Assembly: GCA_021807465.1 (NCBI GenBank)
Contig: JAKBCX010000151.1
Location: 1 to 5,086, forward strand
Length of the DNA stretch: 5,086 bases
From: Pseudomonadota bacterium
GTDB lineage: Bacteria; Pseudomonadota; Alphaproteobacteria; Acetobacterales; Acetobacteraceae
Reading direction: 5' to 3'
Numbering within the stretch: the stretch's first letter is position 1; each line of letters starts with the position of its first letter. The position numbers and the translations under genes were made by a program. Below, one piece after another: positions 1-5,086 of the stretch. The notes beneath the pieces were generated by a model. The model made no database searches. It had not been told where the DNA came from and was given only the letters and a program-made list of their open reading frames with translations.

Positions 1-476
1 GTGGCACCCACCAAAGTGAAGGGCGGCAGGTCTATCCGCACAGTGCGCGCACCCGGCCCCTCGCCGATAATCAAATCGAGCTGGAAATCCTCCATCGCCG
101 GGTAGAGAATTTCCTCAATCGCCGGCTGCAAGCGGTGGATTTCGTCGATAAACAGCACGTCCTTTGGCTGCAAATTGGTCAAAATCGCCGCCAGATCGCC
201 CGACTTCTGGATCACCGGCCCCGATGTGGCGCGGAATCCCACCCCCATCTCGCGCGCCACAATCTGCGCCAGCGTGGTTTTGCCCAGCCCGGGCGGGCCG
301 TGCAGCAGCACATGGTCCAGCGCCTCGCCACGCACCCTGGCGGCCTGGATGAACACTTTCAGGTTTTCCCGGCTGGCTTGCTGCCCGGTAAAATCGTCCA
401 GCGTTTGCGGCCGCAGCGTGGCCTCGCCCGTGTCATCGGGCAGGCGCTCGCCAGATGTAATCCGATCCTCGCTCAT
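1..476 (-). CDS. ruvB: Holliday junction branch-migration ATPase RuvB (N-terminal part, truncated by window edge)
   Basis: RuvB is the hexameric AAA+ motor that is loaded on Holliday junctions by RuvA and pumps DNA through the complex during recombinational repair in the cytoplasm. The first 158 residues are visible; family members have about 335 to 350, so the rest of the protein lies beyond the left edge. Visible marks are the Walker A loop GPPGLGKT at residues 60-67, followed by the family-typical [19 protein letters not shown], Walker B FIDEIHRL with D111, E112 and H114, then [16 protein letters not shown] and [11 protein letters not shown] at the edge. The start is the ATG at 476-474, giving [13 protein letters not shown], with a Shine-Dalgarno AAGGG at 487-483 six bases upstream. 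It follows ruvA on the same strand after a 55-nt gap that contains a dispersed repeat. Identification is certain; the C-terminal DNA-binding winged-helix domain cannot be checked here. Confidence 0.97.
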   Translation of the reverse strand, partial: MSEDRITSGERLPDDTGEATLRPQTLDDFTGQQASRENLKVFIQAARVRGEALDHVLLHGPPGLGKTTLAQIVAREMGVGFRATSGPVIQKSGDLAAILTNLQPKDVLFIDEIHRLQPAIEEILYPAMEDFQLDLIIGEGPGARTVRIDLPPFTLVGA

Positions 477-482
477 GCCCCA

Positions 483-487
483 CCCTT
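483..487 (-). promoter_or_regulatory. ruvB ribosome binding site at the repeat edge
   Basis: The minus strand reads AAGGG six bases before the ruvB ATG. It fixes the start at 476. It overlaps the end of the palindromic repeat, so the repeat contributes part of the ruvB translation initiation region. Confidence 0.65.
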
Positions 488-516
488 GTCATTGCGAGTG
501 CAAGCGAAGCAATCCA
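486..516. repeat. Dispersed GTCATTGCGAG...GAAGCAATCC type intergenic repeat between ruvA and ruvB
   Basis: The plus strand reads TTGTCATTGCGAG, then TGCAA, then GCGAAGCAATCCA. The outer arms ATTGC (491-495) and GCAAT (509-513) are inverted repeats, and GCGAG (494-498) and GCGAA (504-508) repeat directly inside. This matches a short palindromic intergenic repeat that I know from many bacterial genomes, including Rickettsiales elements of related sequence, where spurious ORFs translate it as a CHCE.RS.EAI-like string. Only this one copy is in the window, so its dispersed nature is inferred from recalled family knowledge. It occupies most of the ruvA-ruvB gap, and its CAAGG end (minus strand) runs directly into the ruvB Shine-Dalgarno. 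Confidence 0.6.
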
Positions 517-531
517 TCTTCCACAGCACAG

Positions 532-1125
532 TCATTTGCTCAGCGCCCGCAAACCGGTGCGGATCAGCACATCCAGCCCCGCATCCTCGCCATGCTGCTC
601 CACCGCCTTGGCCAGCGCGCCTTCAGCCTCTGCCCGGCGGTAACCCAAATTCACCAGCGCCGAGAGCGCATCCGCCGCATGGCCCTTGGCCTGCGGCACG
701 GGCAGCGCGGCAGCGCCGCCGCCCGGCATAATCCCCGCCTTCTCGCGCAATTCCGTCACCAGCCGCACCGCCAGCTTCGGCCCCACGCCCGGCGCGCGGG
801 TCAGTGCCGCCTTATCCTGCGACGATATGGCGGCAATCAACTGGTCCGGCGAGAGCGCCGATAATATCCCCAAAGCCACCTTCGCCCCCACGCCCTGCAC
901 GGTGGTCAGCAGCCGGAACCATTCACGCTCGGACGCCGTGGCAAAACCATACAGGGTAATCGCATCCTCACGCACCTGCATCTCGGTCAATAGCGTCGCC
1001 ATGCCCTCGGGCAGCGCCGCCAGGGTACGGCTGGAGCAGAACACCAGGTAGCCCACCCCCGCCACATCCACCACGCAGCTTGAATCGCCAATGGAATCCA
1101 CAATGCCGCGCAACCTTGCGATCAT
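532..1125 (-). CDS. ruvA: Holliday junction DNA helicase subunit RuvA
   Basis: RuvA binds four-way DNA junctions as a tetramer, holds them in an open square form and recruits RuvB. The product is 197 residues, close to the usual 190 to 205. Domain I begins [13 protein letters not shown] and forms the OB fold (about 1-62, ending LYGF). The acidic-pin pair is E53-D54 in VREDAITLYGF. Domain II carries two helix-hairpin-helix motifs, VQGVGAKVALGIL (about 76-88) and APGVGPKLAVRLV (about 111-123). A glycine/alanine/proline linker (about 137-150) leads to domain III, DALSALVNLGYRRAEAEGAL, which contacts RuvB. The start at 1125 was chosen because it begins the conserved N terminus, has GGAAGG (1138-1133) seven bases upstream, and overlaps the ruvC stop as ATGA. 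A longer reading to 1173 adds only residues antisense in character to the family. Confidence 0.97.
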   Translation of the reverse strand: MIARLRGIVDSIGDSSCVVDVAGVGYLVFCSSRTLAALPEGMATLLTEMQVREDAITLYGFATASEREWFRLLTTVQGVGAKVALGILSALSPDQLIAAISSQDKAALTRAPGVGPKLAVRLVTELREKAGIMPGGGAAALPVPQAKGHAADALSALVNLGYRRAEAEGALAKAVEQHGEDAGLDVLIRTGLRALSK

Positions 1126-1619
1126 GTCGTTGCCTTCCAGGCCCTGGTGGTGGCGCGGTGGTGTGCATGGCAAATGGCCACGGCCAGCGCATCCGCCGCG
1201 TCGGCGCGCTTTTGCGCCGCACCGGGGAGCAAACGCCGCACCATCAGCCCCACCTGCTCCTTATCCGCGCCGCCCGTGCCCACAACGGCCATTTTCACCG
1301 TCTTGGCGCCGTATTCAAACACCGGAATCCCCAGCCGCGCCGGGGCCAGCAGCGCCACGCCACGGGCATAGCCCAGCTTCAGCGTCGCCGTGGCGTTGCG
1401 GTTCACGTAGGTCTCCTCCACGGCCGCTTCCGCCGGGGCGTAGCGGGCAAGTATCTCGGCCAGTTGGTCATCCAGCGATTTAAGGCGGAGCGGCACCGAT
1501 TCGTCACCATCCGTGGCAATCACCCCATCCGCCACATGGCGCAGGCGGTTGCCCTCGGCCTCCAGCACGCCCCAGCCGGTAAAACGCAGGCCAGGGTCAA
1601 TGCCCAGAAGGCGGATCAA
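1122..1619 (-). CDS. ruvC: Crossover junction endodeoxyribonuclease RuvC (TTG start)
   Basis: RuvC is the dimeric, metal-dependent resolvase that nicks opposite strands of a Holliday junction held by RuvAB. The product is 165 residues, a little shorter than the 173 of E. coli but normal for alphaproteobacteria. The RNase H-like fold begins [15 protein letters not shown]. The four catalytic acids are all present: D8 in GIDPG, E68 in VEETYVN, and D140 and D143 in [15 protein letters not shown]. The conserved TLKLGYARG segment is at 79-87. A short basic tail closes the protein. The start codon is TTG (1619-1617); no ATG or GTG fits the family N terminus. TTG overlaps the yebC TGA by four bases, and only a weak GAAG (1631-1628) precedes it, so translation probably depends on coupling from yebC. 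It overlaps ruvA by ATGA at its 3' end. Confidence 0.97.
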   Translation of the reverse strand: MIRLLGIDPGLRFTGWGVLEAEGNRLRHVADGVIATDGDESVPLRLKSLDDQLAEILARYAPAEAAVEETYVNRNATATLKLGYARGVALLAPARLGIPVFEYGAKTVKMAVVGTGGADKEQVGLMVRRLLPGAAQKRADAADALAVAICHAHHRATTRAWKATT

Positions 1620-2365
1620 GCGGAGAGCTTCGCCATAACGTCTTCCGGCACTTCGAAATTGGCATAGACATTCTGGACGTCGTCATCATCCTCCAGAACA
1701 TCCAGCAATTTCAGCACCGAAGCGGCCTTTTCCTCATCCAGCGCCACGGTCATGTTCGGGCGCCACTCCACCTTCGCCTCCGCCGGATCGCCGAATTTCT
1801 GCGCCAGCGCATCGCGCACCGCGAAGAAGGCATCGGGCGCCGCGAGTATCTCGTGGCCGTCCTCGTCGCTTACCACGTCATCGGCCCCGGCCTCGATGGC
1901 GGCTTCCAGCATGTCATCAGCCGAGGCCGCGTTGGCGGGGTAAAAAATAACGCTCAACCGGTTAAACATAAAGGAAACCGAGTTTGTCTCACCCAGCGCC
2001 CCGCCAGATTTATTGAAGGCGGCACGAATGGCCGAGGCCGTGCGGTTTCGGTTATCCGTCAGCGCCTCGACAATAACGGCCACGCCAGCCGGGCCGTAAC
2101 CCTCGTAGCGCACGGCCTCGTAATTCTCCGTCGCGCCCGCGCCGGTGGCCTTCTTAATGGCGCGGTCGATGGAATCGCGCGTCATATTGGCCTTCAGCGC
2201 GGCGCCGATGCCGGCGCGCAGGCGCGGGTTGAAGTTGGGGTCGGGCAGACCCTCCTTCGCCGCCACGGTAATTTCGCGAATGAGCTTGGCATAGATGCGC
2301 GCGCGCTTGGCGTCCTGCGCACCTTTGCGGTGCATGATGTTCTTTGCGTGTGAATGTCCAGCCAT
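1616..2365 (-). CDS. yebC: YebC/PmpR (TACO1) family protein
   Basis: This family is annotated as DNA-binding transcriptional regulators (PmpR in Pseudomonas), while the mitochondrial member TACO1 and later bacterial work point to a role in translation on the ribosome; the sequence alone cannot decide between these. The product is 249 residues, the usual length. The N-terminal basic helical domain reads [32 protein letters not shown], then [20 protein letters not shown]. The central part holds [28 protein letters not shown] and SVSFMFNRL. The C-terminal part has the family signature [19 protein letters not shown] near the end. The start at 2365 is set by MAGHS; an upstream extension to 2467 would run into the preceding gene and lacks homology. 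No clear Shine-Dalgarno is seen. The gene is the first of the coupled yebC-ruvC-ruvA block and lies 44 nt after the PilZ gene. Confidence 0.96.
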   Translation of the reverse strand: MAGHSHAKNIMHRKGAQDAKRARIYAKLIREITVAAKEGLPDPNFNPRLRAGIGAALKANMTRDSIDRAIKKATGAGATENYEAVRYEGYGPAGVAVIVEALTDNRNRTASAIRAAFNKSGGALGETNSVSFMFNRLSVIFYPANAASADDMLEAAIEAGADDVVSDEDGHEILAAPDAFFAVRDALAQKFGDPAEAKVEWRPNMTVALDEEKAASVLKLLDVLEDDDDVQNVYANFEVPEDVMAKLSA

Positions 2366-2383
2366 ACCGGGCGCTTTAGCATT

Positions 2384-2408
2384 GCCCGCCGCGGACCGGA
2401 AGGCGGGC
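2384..2408 (-). other. Stem-loop in the PilZ gene-yebC gap
   Basis: GCCCGCC (2384-2390) and GGCGGGC (2402-2408) form a perfect 7-bp GC stem around an 11-nt loop. On the minus-strand transcript it starts two bases after the TAG of the PilZ gene and ends about 18 nt before the yebC ATG. It is not followed by a U tract, so it is not a standard intrinsic terminator. It could protect a 3' end, weaken read-through into yebC, or be a dispersed GC-rich palindrome. Confidence 0.5.
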
Positions 2409-2409
2409 G

Positions 2410-2955
2410 CTACAGCCGCCGCCGCGCCTCCACCTCCTGCAGGCAAATCTCGCCATCCAAATGCCATCGCACCCGCACAACCCGCCGCAGCCCGTTGGTA
2501 AGTTCCAGCTCAAACGCCCCGGCCAGAGCTGCCACCGGCGCGGCCGCCTCCACCCGGTATAAGGTGCCATTGCTGGAAAGCACCACACATTCATGAATTG
2601 TGCCGTCCGGCATCACCATGCGGGTGATGGCGCGCAAAATCATCAGCCCCAGGCTGCTCTGCCGCACCCAGCGCACCTGCACCTCGCGCTGCCAGCCATC
2701 TATATGCTCCAGCCTTATCTCATCGCCAGGTTTGAAGGCCTGGCCCGCATTTTGCTGCGCGGTAACCAGCACCACGCGATAGCCCGTGGCCGAGGCCTCT
2801 ACAATCCGGCATTTATGCTCGCGCCTCTTCCCGTCCGCCCCCATAGCGATAAGCATCGTGCGCTGCGCCAGCCGGTTCAGCCCATTCACCTCCATACGTG
2901 GCGCGCGGCGCTGCTCGGCGCCTGCTTTTGTGGTCTCAACTTGGTCTTCGGGCAT
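2410..2955 (-). CDS. PilZ-type domain protein with a second, degenerate PilZ-like half
   Basis: PilZ domains are small beta barrels that often bind cyclic di-GMP and control motility, polysaccharide synthesis or adhesion. The product is 181 residues, with no signal peptide or membrane segment, so it should be cytoplasmic. The first domain (about 14-110) has RRAPR at 16-20, fitting the RxxxR ligand motif, and EASATG at 53-58 in the position of the [D/N]xSxxG motif, with Glu replacing Asp/Asn. It continues through [12 protein letters not shown] and [15 protein letters not shown], the typical late strands. The second half (about 112-181) repeats the pattern [16 protein letters not shown] and [14 protein letters not shown] but lacks a recognisable RxxxR. 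The start at 2955 has an excellent AGGGGGAG six bases upstream; the open frame continues to 3063 but without coding signs. Cyclic di-GMP binding is inferred and not certain because of the altered motif. The target is unknown. Confidence 0.72.
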   Translation of the reverse strand: MPEDQVETTKAGAEQRRAPRMEVNGLNRLAQRTMLIAMGADGKRREHKCRIVEASATGYRVVLVTAQQNAGQAFKPGDEIRLEHIDGWQREVQVRWVRQSSLGLMILRAITRMVMPDGTIHECVVLSSNGTLYRVEAAAPVAALAGAFELELTNGLRRVVRVRWHLDGEICLQEVEARRRL

Positions 2956-2961
2956 AGTTTT

Positions 2962-2969
2962 CTCCCCCT
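2962..2969 (-). promoter_or_regulatory. Strong ribosome binding site of the PilZ-type gene
   Basis: The minus strand reads AGGGGGAG with six bases before the ATG at 2955. This decides the start against the longer frame reaching 3063, which would overlap the tRNA promoter region. Confidence 0.8.
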
Positions 2970-3025
2970 GCCGCCACGCATAGCTGGCAGGGTTTTCCGC
3001 TTGGCTAATAAATCCCGAACCCCGC

Positions 3026-3054
3026 TTGACACTTCCCGCCCCGGCTTCTATCCA
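3026..3054 (+). promoter_or_regulatory. Sigma70-type promoter of tRNA-Val
   Basis: A perfect -35 box TTGACA (3026-3031) is followed by a 17-nt spacer and a weaker -10 box TATCCA (3049-3054). The predicted start near 3061 leaves only about four bases before the mature tRNA 5' end at 3065. The -35 box and spacing are seen directly; the -10 matches the consensus only in its TAT, so the exact start is inferred. Confidence 0.65.
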
Positions 3055-3064
3055 CCCGCCCACC

Positions 3065-3139
3065 GGGCGCGTAGCTCAGCGGTAGAGCATTCGCTTCACA
3101 CGCGAAGGGTCACAGGTTCAATCCCTGTCGCGCCCACCA
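3065..3139 (+). tRNA. tRNA-Val, anticodon CAC, with encoded CCA
   Basis: The 75-nt sequence folds as a complete cloverleaf. The acceptor stem GGGCGCG pairs with CGCGCCC over 7 bp. The D arm is GCTC-AGCGGTA-GAGC, and the anticodon arm is TTCGC-TTCACAC-GCGAA with anticodon CAC at loop positions 34-36, reading GUG valine codons. The variable loop is 5 nt, and the T arm is ACAGG-TTCAATC-CCTGT. The discriminator A is followed by CCA encoded in the DNA (3137-3139). It is the only plus-strand gene in the window and is divergent from the PilZ gene. No second tRNA follows. Confidence 0.97.
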
Positions 3140-3156
3140 TTTTCTCTAAAATCAAA

Positions 3157-3186
3157 TAGTTACATAGTTACATAAAGCCTGTAACT
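3157..3186. repeat. Tandem 8-bp repeat with an inverted copy downstream of tRNA-Val
   Basis: TAGTTACA occurs twice in tandem (3157-3164, 3165-3172), and the inverted copy TGTAACT lies at 3180-3186. AGTTACA (3166-3172) and TGTAACT can form a 7-bp stem with a 7-nt loop. The element lies in the 71-nt gap between the convergent tRNA gene and the CBS-like gene. It may act as a weak bidirectional terminator. Neither side has a clean U tract directly after the stem: the plus-strand continues GCATGG, while the minus-strand continues through AT-rich sequence. A further ATTTT-CTCT-AAAAT palindrome (3139-3152) starts on the last base of the tRNA. Confidence 0.5.
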
Positions 3187-3210
3187 GCATGGCTTCCGGC
3201 AGGCGGCCGA

Positions 3211-3729
3211 CTATCTATTACCCACAACCGCCTTAATCTTGTCCAGCAGCCTGTCGCGCGCCGTTAGCGCCTCTTCCAGCAGGTTTGCCTGCGCCACCAT
3301 CAGCACATGAATTTCCAGCAGGCGTATGCCGGCGGCGGAATGCACCAGAAACGGCTCGAATCGCAGCTCGTCATCGCGCGTCATGGCGAATTTTAGCGCC
3401 GCAGCAAGCTGCGTGCCGCTGGGCAGCATCAGCGGCGCGGTGTCAATCTTCGCCGCCATCTCGCGCAAGGGGCGCTTGACGAATACCTCGCGCCCGTAAG
3501 GCTGGCTGATGGTGGTAAATAACATACGCCGGGAGAGGATGCCGAACACATCCTGCCCCTCGCGCACAATAAAGCCGGGCAGCGCCGGATCGCCCAGAAA
3601 AGCGCGTTCCACATCGGCGGTTTTTGTGTCCAGCCCTATGGATTTGTCCCAGCTCTGCAACTGGCCGATGGACATGGCACCATTCGCCGGGGCGCCCGCG
3701 GAGGCTAAAATCGTGTCGAACAAACCCAT
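3211..3729 (-). CDS. CBS-pair-like domain protein of unknown function
   Basis: The product is 172 residues with no signal peptide or membrane helix. After an N-terminal segment (MGLFDTILASAG, then MSIGQLQSW) the region from about 30 to 160 looks like the CBS-pair-like sensory module that I recall in front of GGDEF/EAL or histidine kinase domains of proteobacteria: LPGFIVREGQDVFGILSRRMLF (50-71), SQPYGREVFVKRPLREMA (75-92), and a second unit ending FLVHSAAGIRLLEIHVLMVAQANLLEEAL. The last 25 or so residues (ARDRLLDKIKAV) form a charged helix where larger relatives would carry their output domain; here the protein ends, with no output domain. The start at 3729 has GGGGAG (3741-3736) six bases upstream. 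The gene stands alone, between the acnA terminator and the convergent tRNA gene. The ligand and partner are unknown; the fold assignment is a recollection of motif pattern, not a search. Confidence 0.7.
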   Translation of the reverse strand: MGLFDTILASAGAPANGAMSIGQLQSWDKSIGLDTKTADVERAFLGDPALPGFIVREGQDVFGILSRRMLFTTISQPYGREVFVKRPLREMAAKIDTAPLMLPSGTQLAAALKFAMTRDDELRFEPFLVHSAAGIRLLEIHVLMVAQANLLEEALTARDRLLDKIKAVVGNR

Positions 3730-3735
3730 GGCGCA

Positions 3736-3741
3736 CTCCCC
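3736..3741 (-). promoter_or_regulatory. Ribosome binding site of the CBS-like gene
   Basis: The minus strand reads GGGGAG six bases before the ATG at 3729, which supports this start over the alternative frame beginning at 3736. The 171-nt gap up to acnA contains no convincing -35/-10 pair; a TTGCCA on the minus strand around 3790 is the nearest candidate but has no good -10 partner. Confidence 0.7.
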
Positions 3742-3848
3742 GGCTTAATAGGGTAAACCGCGCAGCAAATGCCGCCCCCGGGGCTAGACTGGCAAGCGGG
3801 GTAACGCAGAGTTCATTAAAAAGTCACTGAAATTGAAGCAGAAACAAA

Positions 3849-3872
3849 AACGGCGCCCCGGAGGGCGCCGTT
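3849..3872 (-). terminator. Rho-independent terminator of acnA
   Basis: The arms AACGGCGCCC and GGGCGCCGTT form a perfect 10-bp stem closing a 4-nt loop. On the minus strand the loop is TCCG, and the stem runs into a T tract, TTTTTGTTTC. It lies about 28 nt after the acnA stop codon. A second, smaller hairpin, AAAGCC/GGCTTT (3873-3890), sits between the stop and this terminator. Confidence 0.92.
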
Positions 3873-3900
3873 AAAGCCTTGGGTGGCTTTGGCCGCTAAA

Positions 3901-5086
3901 TTAAGCCGCCTTGGCCATGCCGCGCAGCACGTACTGCAGAATGCCGCCATTCTTGTAGTATTCCACCTCATCGGCGGTATCCACGCGGCAGAGCAGCTCC
4001 ACCTCGGTCTTGCTGCCATCGGCGCGGGTGATGACCATCTTGATGTCCATGCGGGGGGAGAGCTTGTCCAGCCCCACAATGTCGATGGTCTCGTCGCCCT
4101 GCAGGTTAAGGCTCTTGCGCGTGACGCCTTCCTTGAACAGCAAGGGCAGCACGCCCATGCCAACAAGGTTAGAGCGGTGGATGCGCTCGAAGCTCTCCGC
4201 CACCACGGCCTTCACGCCCAGCAGCATGGTGCCCTTGGCCGCCCAGTCACGCGAGGAGCCGGTGCCATATTCCTGGCCCGCGATAACCACGAGTGGCACA
4301 TTCTCCGCCTTGTACTTCATCGCCGCGTCGTAGATCGGCATTTCGGCGCCGCCGGGGTAGTGCTTGGTGTTGCCGCCCTCGGCGCCACCCAGCATCTCGT
4401 TCTTGATGCGGATGTTCGCGAAGGTGCCGCGCACCATCACATCGTCATTGCCGCGGCGCGCACCGTAGGAGTTGAAGTCCTTCTGCAGCACCTGGTGCTC
4501 CATCAGGTACTCGCCAGCAGGGCTGGATTTCTTGATGTTACCGGCGGGAGAGATGTGGTCGGTGGTGATGGAGTCGCCCAGCAGCGCCAGAACGCGCGCA
4601 CCCTTGATGTCGGATACGGGTTTCGGCTCTGGTGTGATGTCCTGGAAATAGGGCGGGTTCTTCACATAGGTGGAAGCGGACGGCCAGGCATAGGTGTCGG
4701 TACCGCCGGTCACCTCAATCTCCTGCCACTGCTTCGGCCCCTTGAACACATCCGAGTATTTCTCAACGAACATCTCGCGCGTGACAAACTTATGCACCGT
4801 GTCCGCCACTTCCTTGGTGGAGGGCCAGATGTCCTTCAGGTACACCGGCTTGCCGTCCTTGGAGGTGCCGATCTGCGCGGTGGTGATGTCCTCGCGCATA
4901 TTGCCGAGCAGCGAATAGGCCACCACCAGCGGCGGCGAGGCCAGGTAGTTGGCGCGCACGTTCGGGTGCACGCGGCCCTCGAAGTTACGGTTGCCGGAGA
5001 GCACGGAAACCGCCACCAGCTTGTCGCCCTCAATGGCGTCCACAATGGCATCCGGCAGCGGGCCGGAGTTGCCGATGCAGGTGGTG
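3901..5086 (-). CDS. acnA: Aconitate hydratase A (C-terminal part, truncated by window edge)
   Basis: Aconitase interconverts citrate and isocitrate through cis-aconitate in the TCA cycle, using a [4Fe-4S] cluster. The last 395 residues are visible; the family has about 890 to 900, so the N-terminal half lies beyond the right edge. The fragment begins TTCIGNSGPLPDAIVDAIEGDK, whose cysteine (codon 5079-5077) is the last of the three cluster ligands. Then come the SGNRNFEGRVHPNVRANYLASPPLVVAY segment, LLGDSITTDHISPAG, FNSYGARRGNDDVMVRGTFANIR, and the swivel domain with GQEYGTGSSRDWAAKG (substrate-binding SSR) and ESFERIHRSNLVGMGVLPL. The C terminus VEYYKNGGILQYVLRGMAKAA is typical of the AcnA/IRP1 subfamily rather than AcnB. 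The related 2-methylcitrate-pathway enzyme AcnD is less likely but cannot be fully excluded from this half. The gene ends in TAA and is followed by a strong terminator, so it is transcriptionally separate from the genes downstream. Confidence 0.96.
   Translation of the reverse strand, partial: TTCIGNSGPLPDAIVDAIEGDKLVAVSVLSGNRNFEGRVHPNVRANYLASPPLVVAYSLLGNMREDITTAQIGTSKDGKPVYLKDIWPSTKEVADTVHKFVTREMFVEKYSDVFKGPKQWQEIEVTGGTDTYAWPSASTYVKNPPYFQDITPEPKPVSDIKGARVLALLGDSITTDHISPAGNIKKSSPAGEYLMEHQVLQKDFNSYGARRGNDDVMVRGTFANIRIKNEMLGGAEGGNTKHYPGGAEMPIYDAAMKYKAENVPLVVIAGQEYGTGSSRDWAAKGTMLLGVKAVVAESFERIHRSNLVGMGVLPLLFKEGVTRKSLNLQGDETIDIVGLDKLSPRMDIKMVITRADGSKTEVELLCRVDTADEVEYYKNGGILQYVLRGMAKAA

Noticed and set aside
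175..864. Long plus-strand open frame across ruvB and ruvA (229 residues)
   Set aside because: It is antisense to two certain genes, and its stretch [12 protein letters not shown] is the typical translation of the intergenic repeat. High GC content explains the open frame.
1080..1667. Plus-strand open frame of 195 residues opposite ruvC
   Set aside because: It is antisense to a gene with all catalytic residues intact, its composition is that of a GC-rich shadow frame, and it matches no family that I recognise.
2366..2467. N-terminal extension of YebC to 2467
   Set aside because: It would overlap the PilZ coding region and cross the stem-loop, and the family start MAGHS lies exactly at 2365.
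3017..3031. Possible alphaproteobacterial LexA box (GAAC-N7-GAAC) upstream of the PilZ-yebC-ruv genes
   Set aside because: Only the first half site GAAC is present; the second position reads GACA and coincides with the tRNA -35 box. No GTTC-N7-GTTC was found in the gaps before the PilZ gene or yebC.
2956..3063. Longer N terminus for the PilZ-type protein, starting at 3063
   Set aside because: The extra residues look non-coding, would overlap the tRNA promoter region, and the ATG at 2955 has a far better ribosome binding site.
2593..3159. Plus-strand open frame of 188 residues running through tRNA-Val
   Set aside because: It is antisense to the PilZ gene and then reads through a perfect tRNA cloverleaf, so it is not a gene.
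3443..3736. Alternative minus-strand frame of 97 residues starting at 3736
   Set aside because: It overlaps the CBS-like gene in another frame, has the arginine/histidine-rich composition of a shadow, and its start falls within the ribosome binding site of the real gene.
3777..3784. CCCCGGGG palindrome in the gap upstream of the CBS-like gene
   Set aside because: It is too short to claim as an operator in GC-rich DNA, with no promoter elements placed around it.

Overview
The window is a GC-rich (clearly above 60% by eye) bacterial chromosomal segment from an alphaproteobacterium. The gene order yebC-ruvC-ruvA-ruvB, the YebC amino terminus ([15 protein letters not shown]) and the CBS-like gene next to aconitase most resemble Acetobacteraceae or a related Rhodospirillales lineage. 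That placement is inferred from remembered family sequences, not from a search. Every protein gene is on the minus strand. The only plus-strand gene is a tRNA.

Layout, in the direction of transcription from right to left: (1) 5086-3901 holds the C-terminal 395 residues of aconitase AcnA, followed by a strong intrinsic terminator at 3849-3872. (2) 3729-3211 is a stand-alone 172-residue protein with a CBS-pair-like fold signature, of unknown role. (3) 3065-3139 is a plus-strand tRNA-Val(CAC) with encoded CCA, preceded by a sigma70-type promoter with a perfect TTGACA box. (4) 2955-2410 is a 181-residue PilZ-type protein that appears to carry a second, degenerate PilZ-like half. (5) 2365-1616 is yebC, 1619-1122 ruvC, 1125-532 ruvA, and 476-1 the first 158 residues of ruvB, which runs off the left edge.

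yebC, ruvC and ruvA are joined by 4-nt stop/start overlaps (TTGA at yebC/ruvC, ATGA at ruvC/ruvA), so they are almost certainly one translationally coupled transcript. ruvA and ruvB are separated by 55 nt that hold a copy of a GTCATTGCGAG...GAAGCAATCC type dispersed repeat. RuvC is the Holliday-junction resolvase and RuvA/RuvB form the branch-migration motor, so the operon is a complete junction-processing module. YebC is a PmpR/TACO1-family protein that conventionally sits beside ruvC. The PilZ gene lies only 44 nt upstream of yebC and may be co-transcribed.

This is mostly an ordinary housekeeping region. I found no mobile element, CRISPR array, toxin-antitoxin pair, defence gene or convincing new system. 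The items most worth a second look are the intra-operon repeat, the tandem PilZ-like protein with its altered motif, and the stand-alone CBS-like protein.
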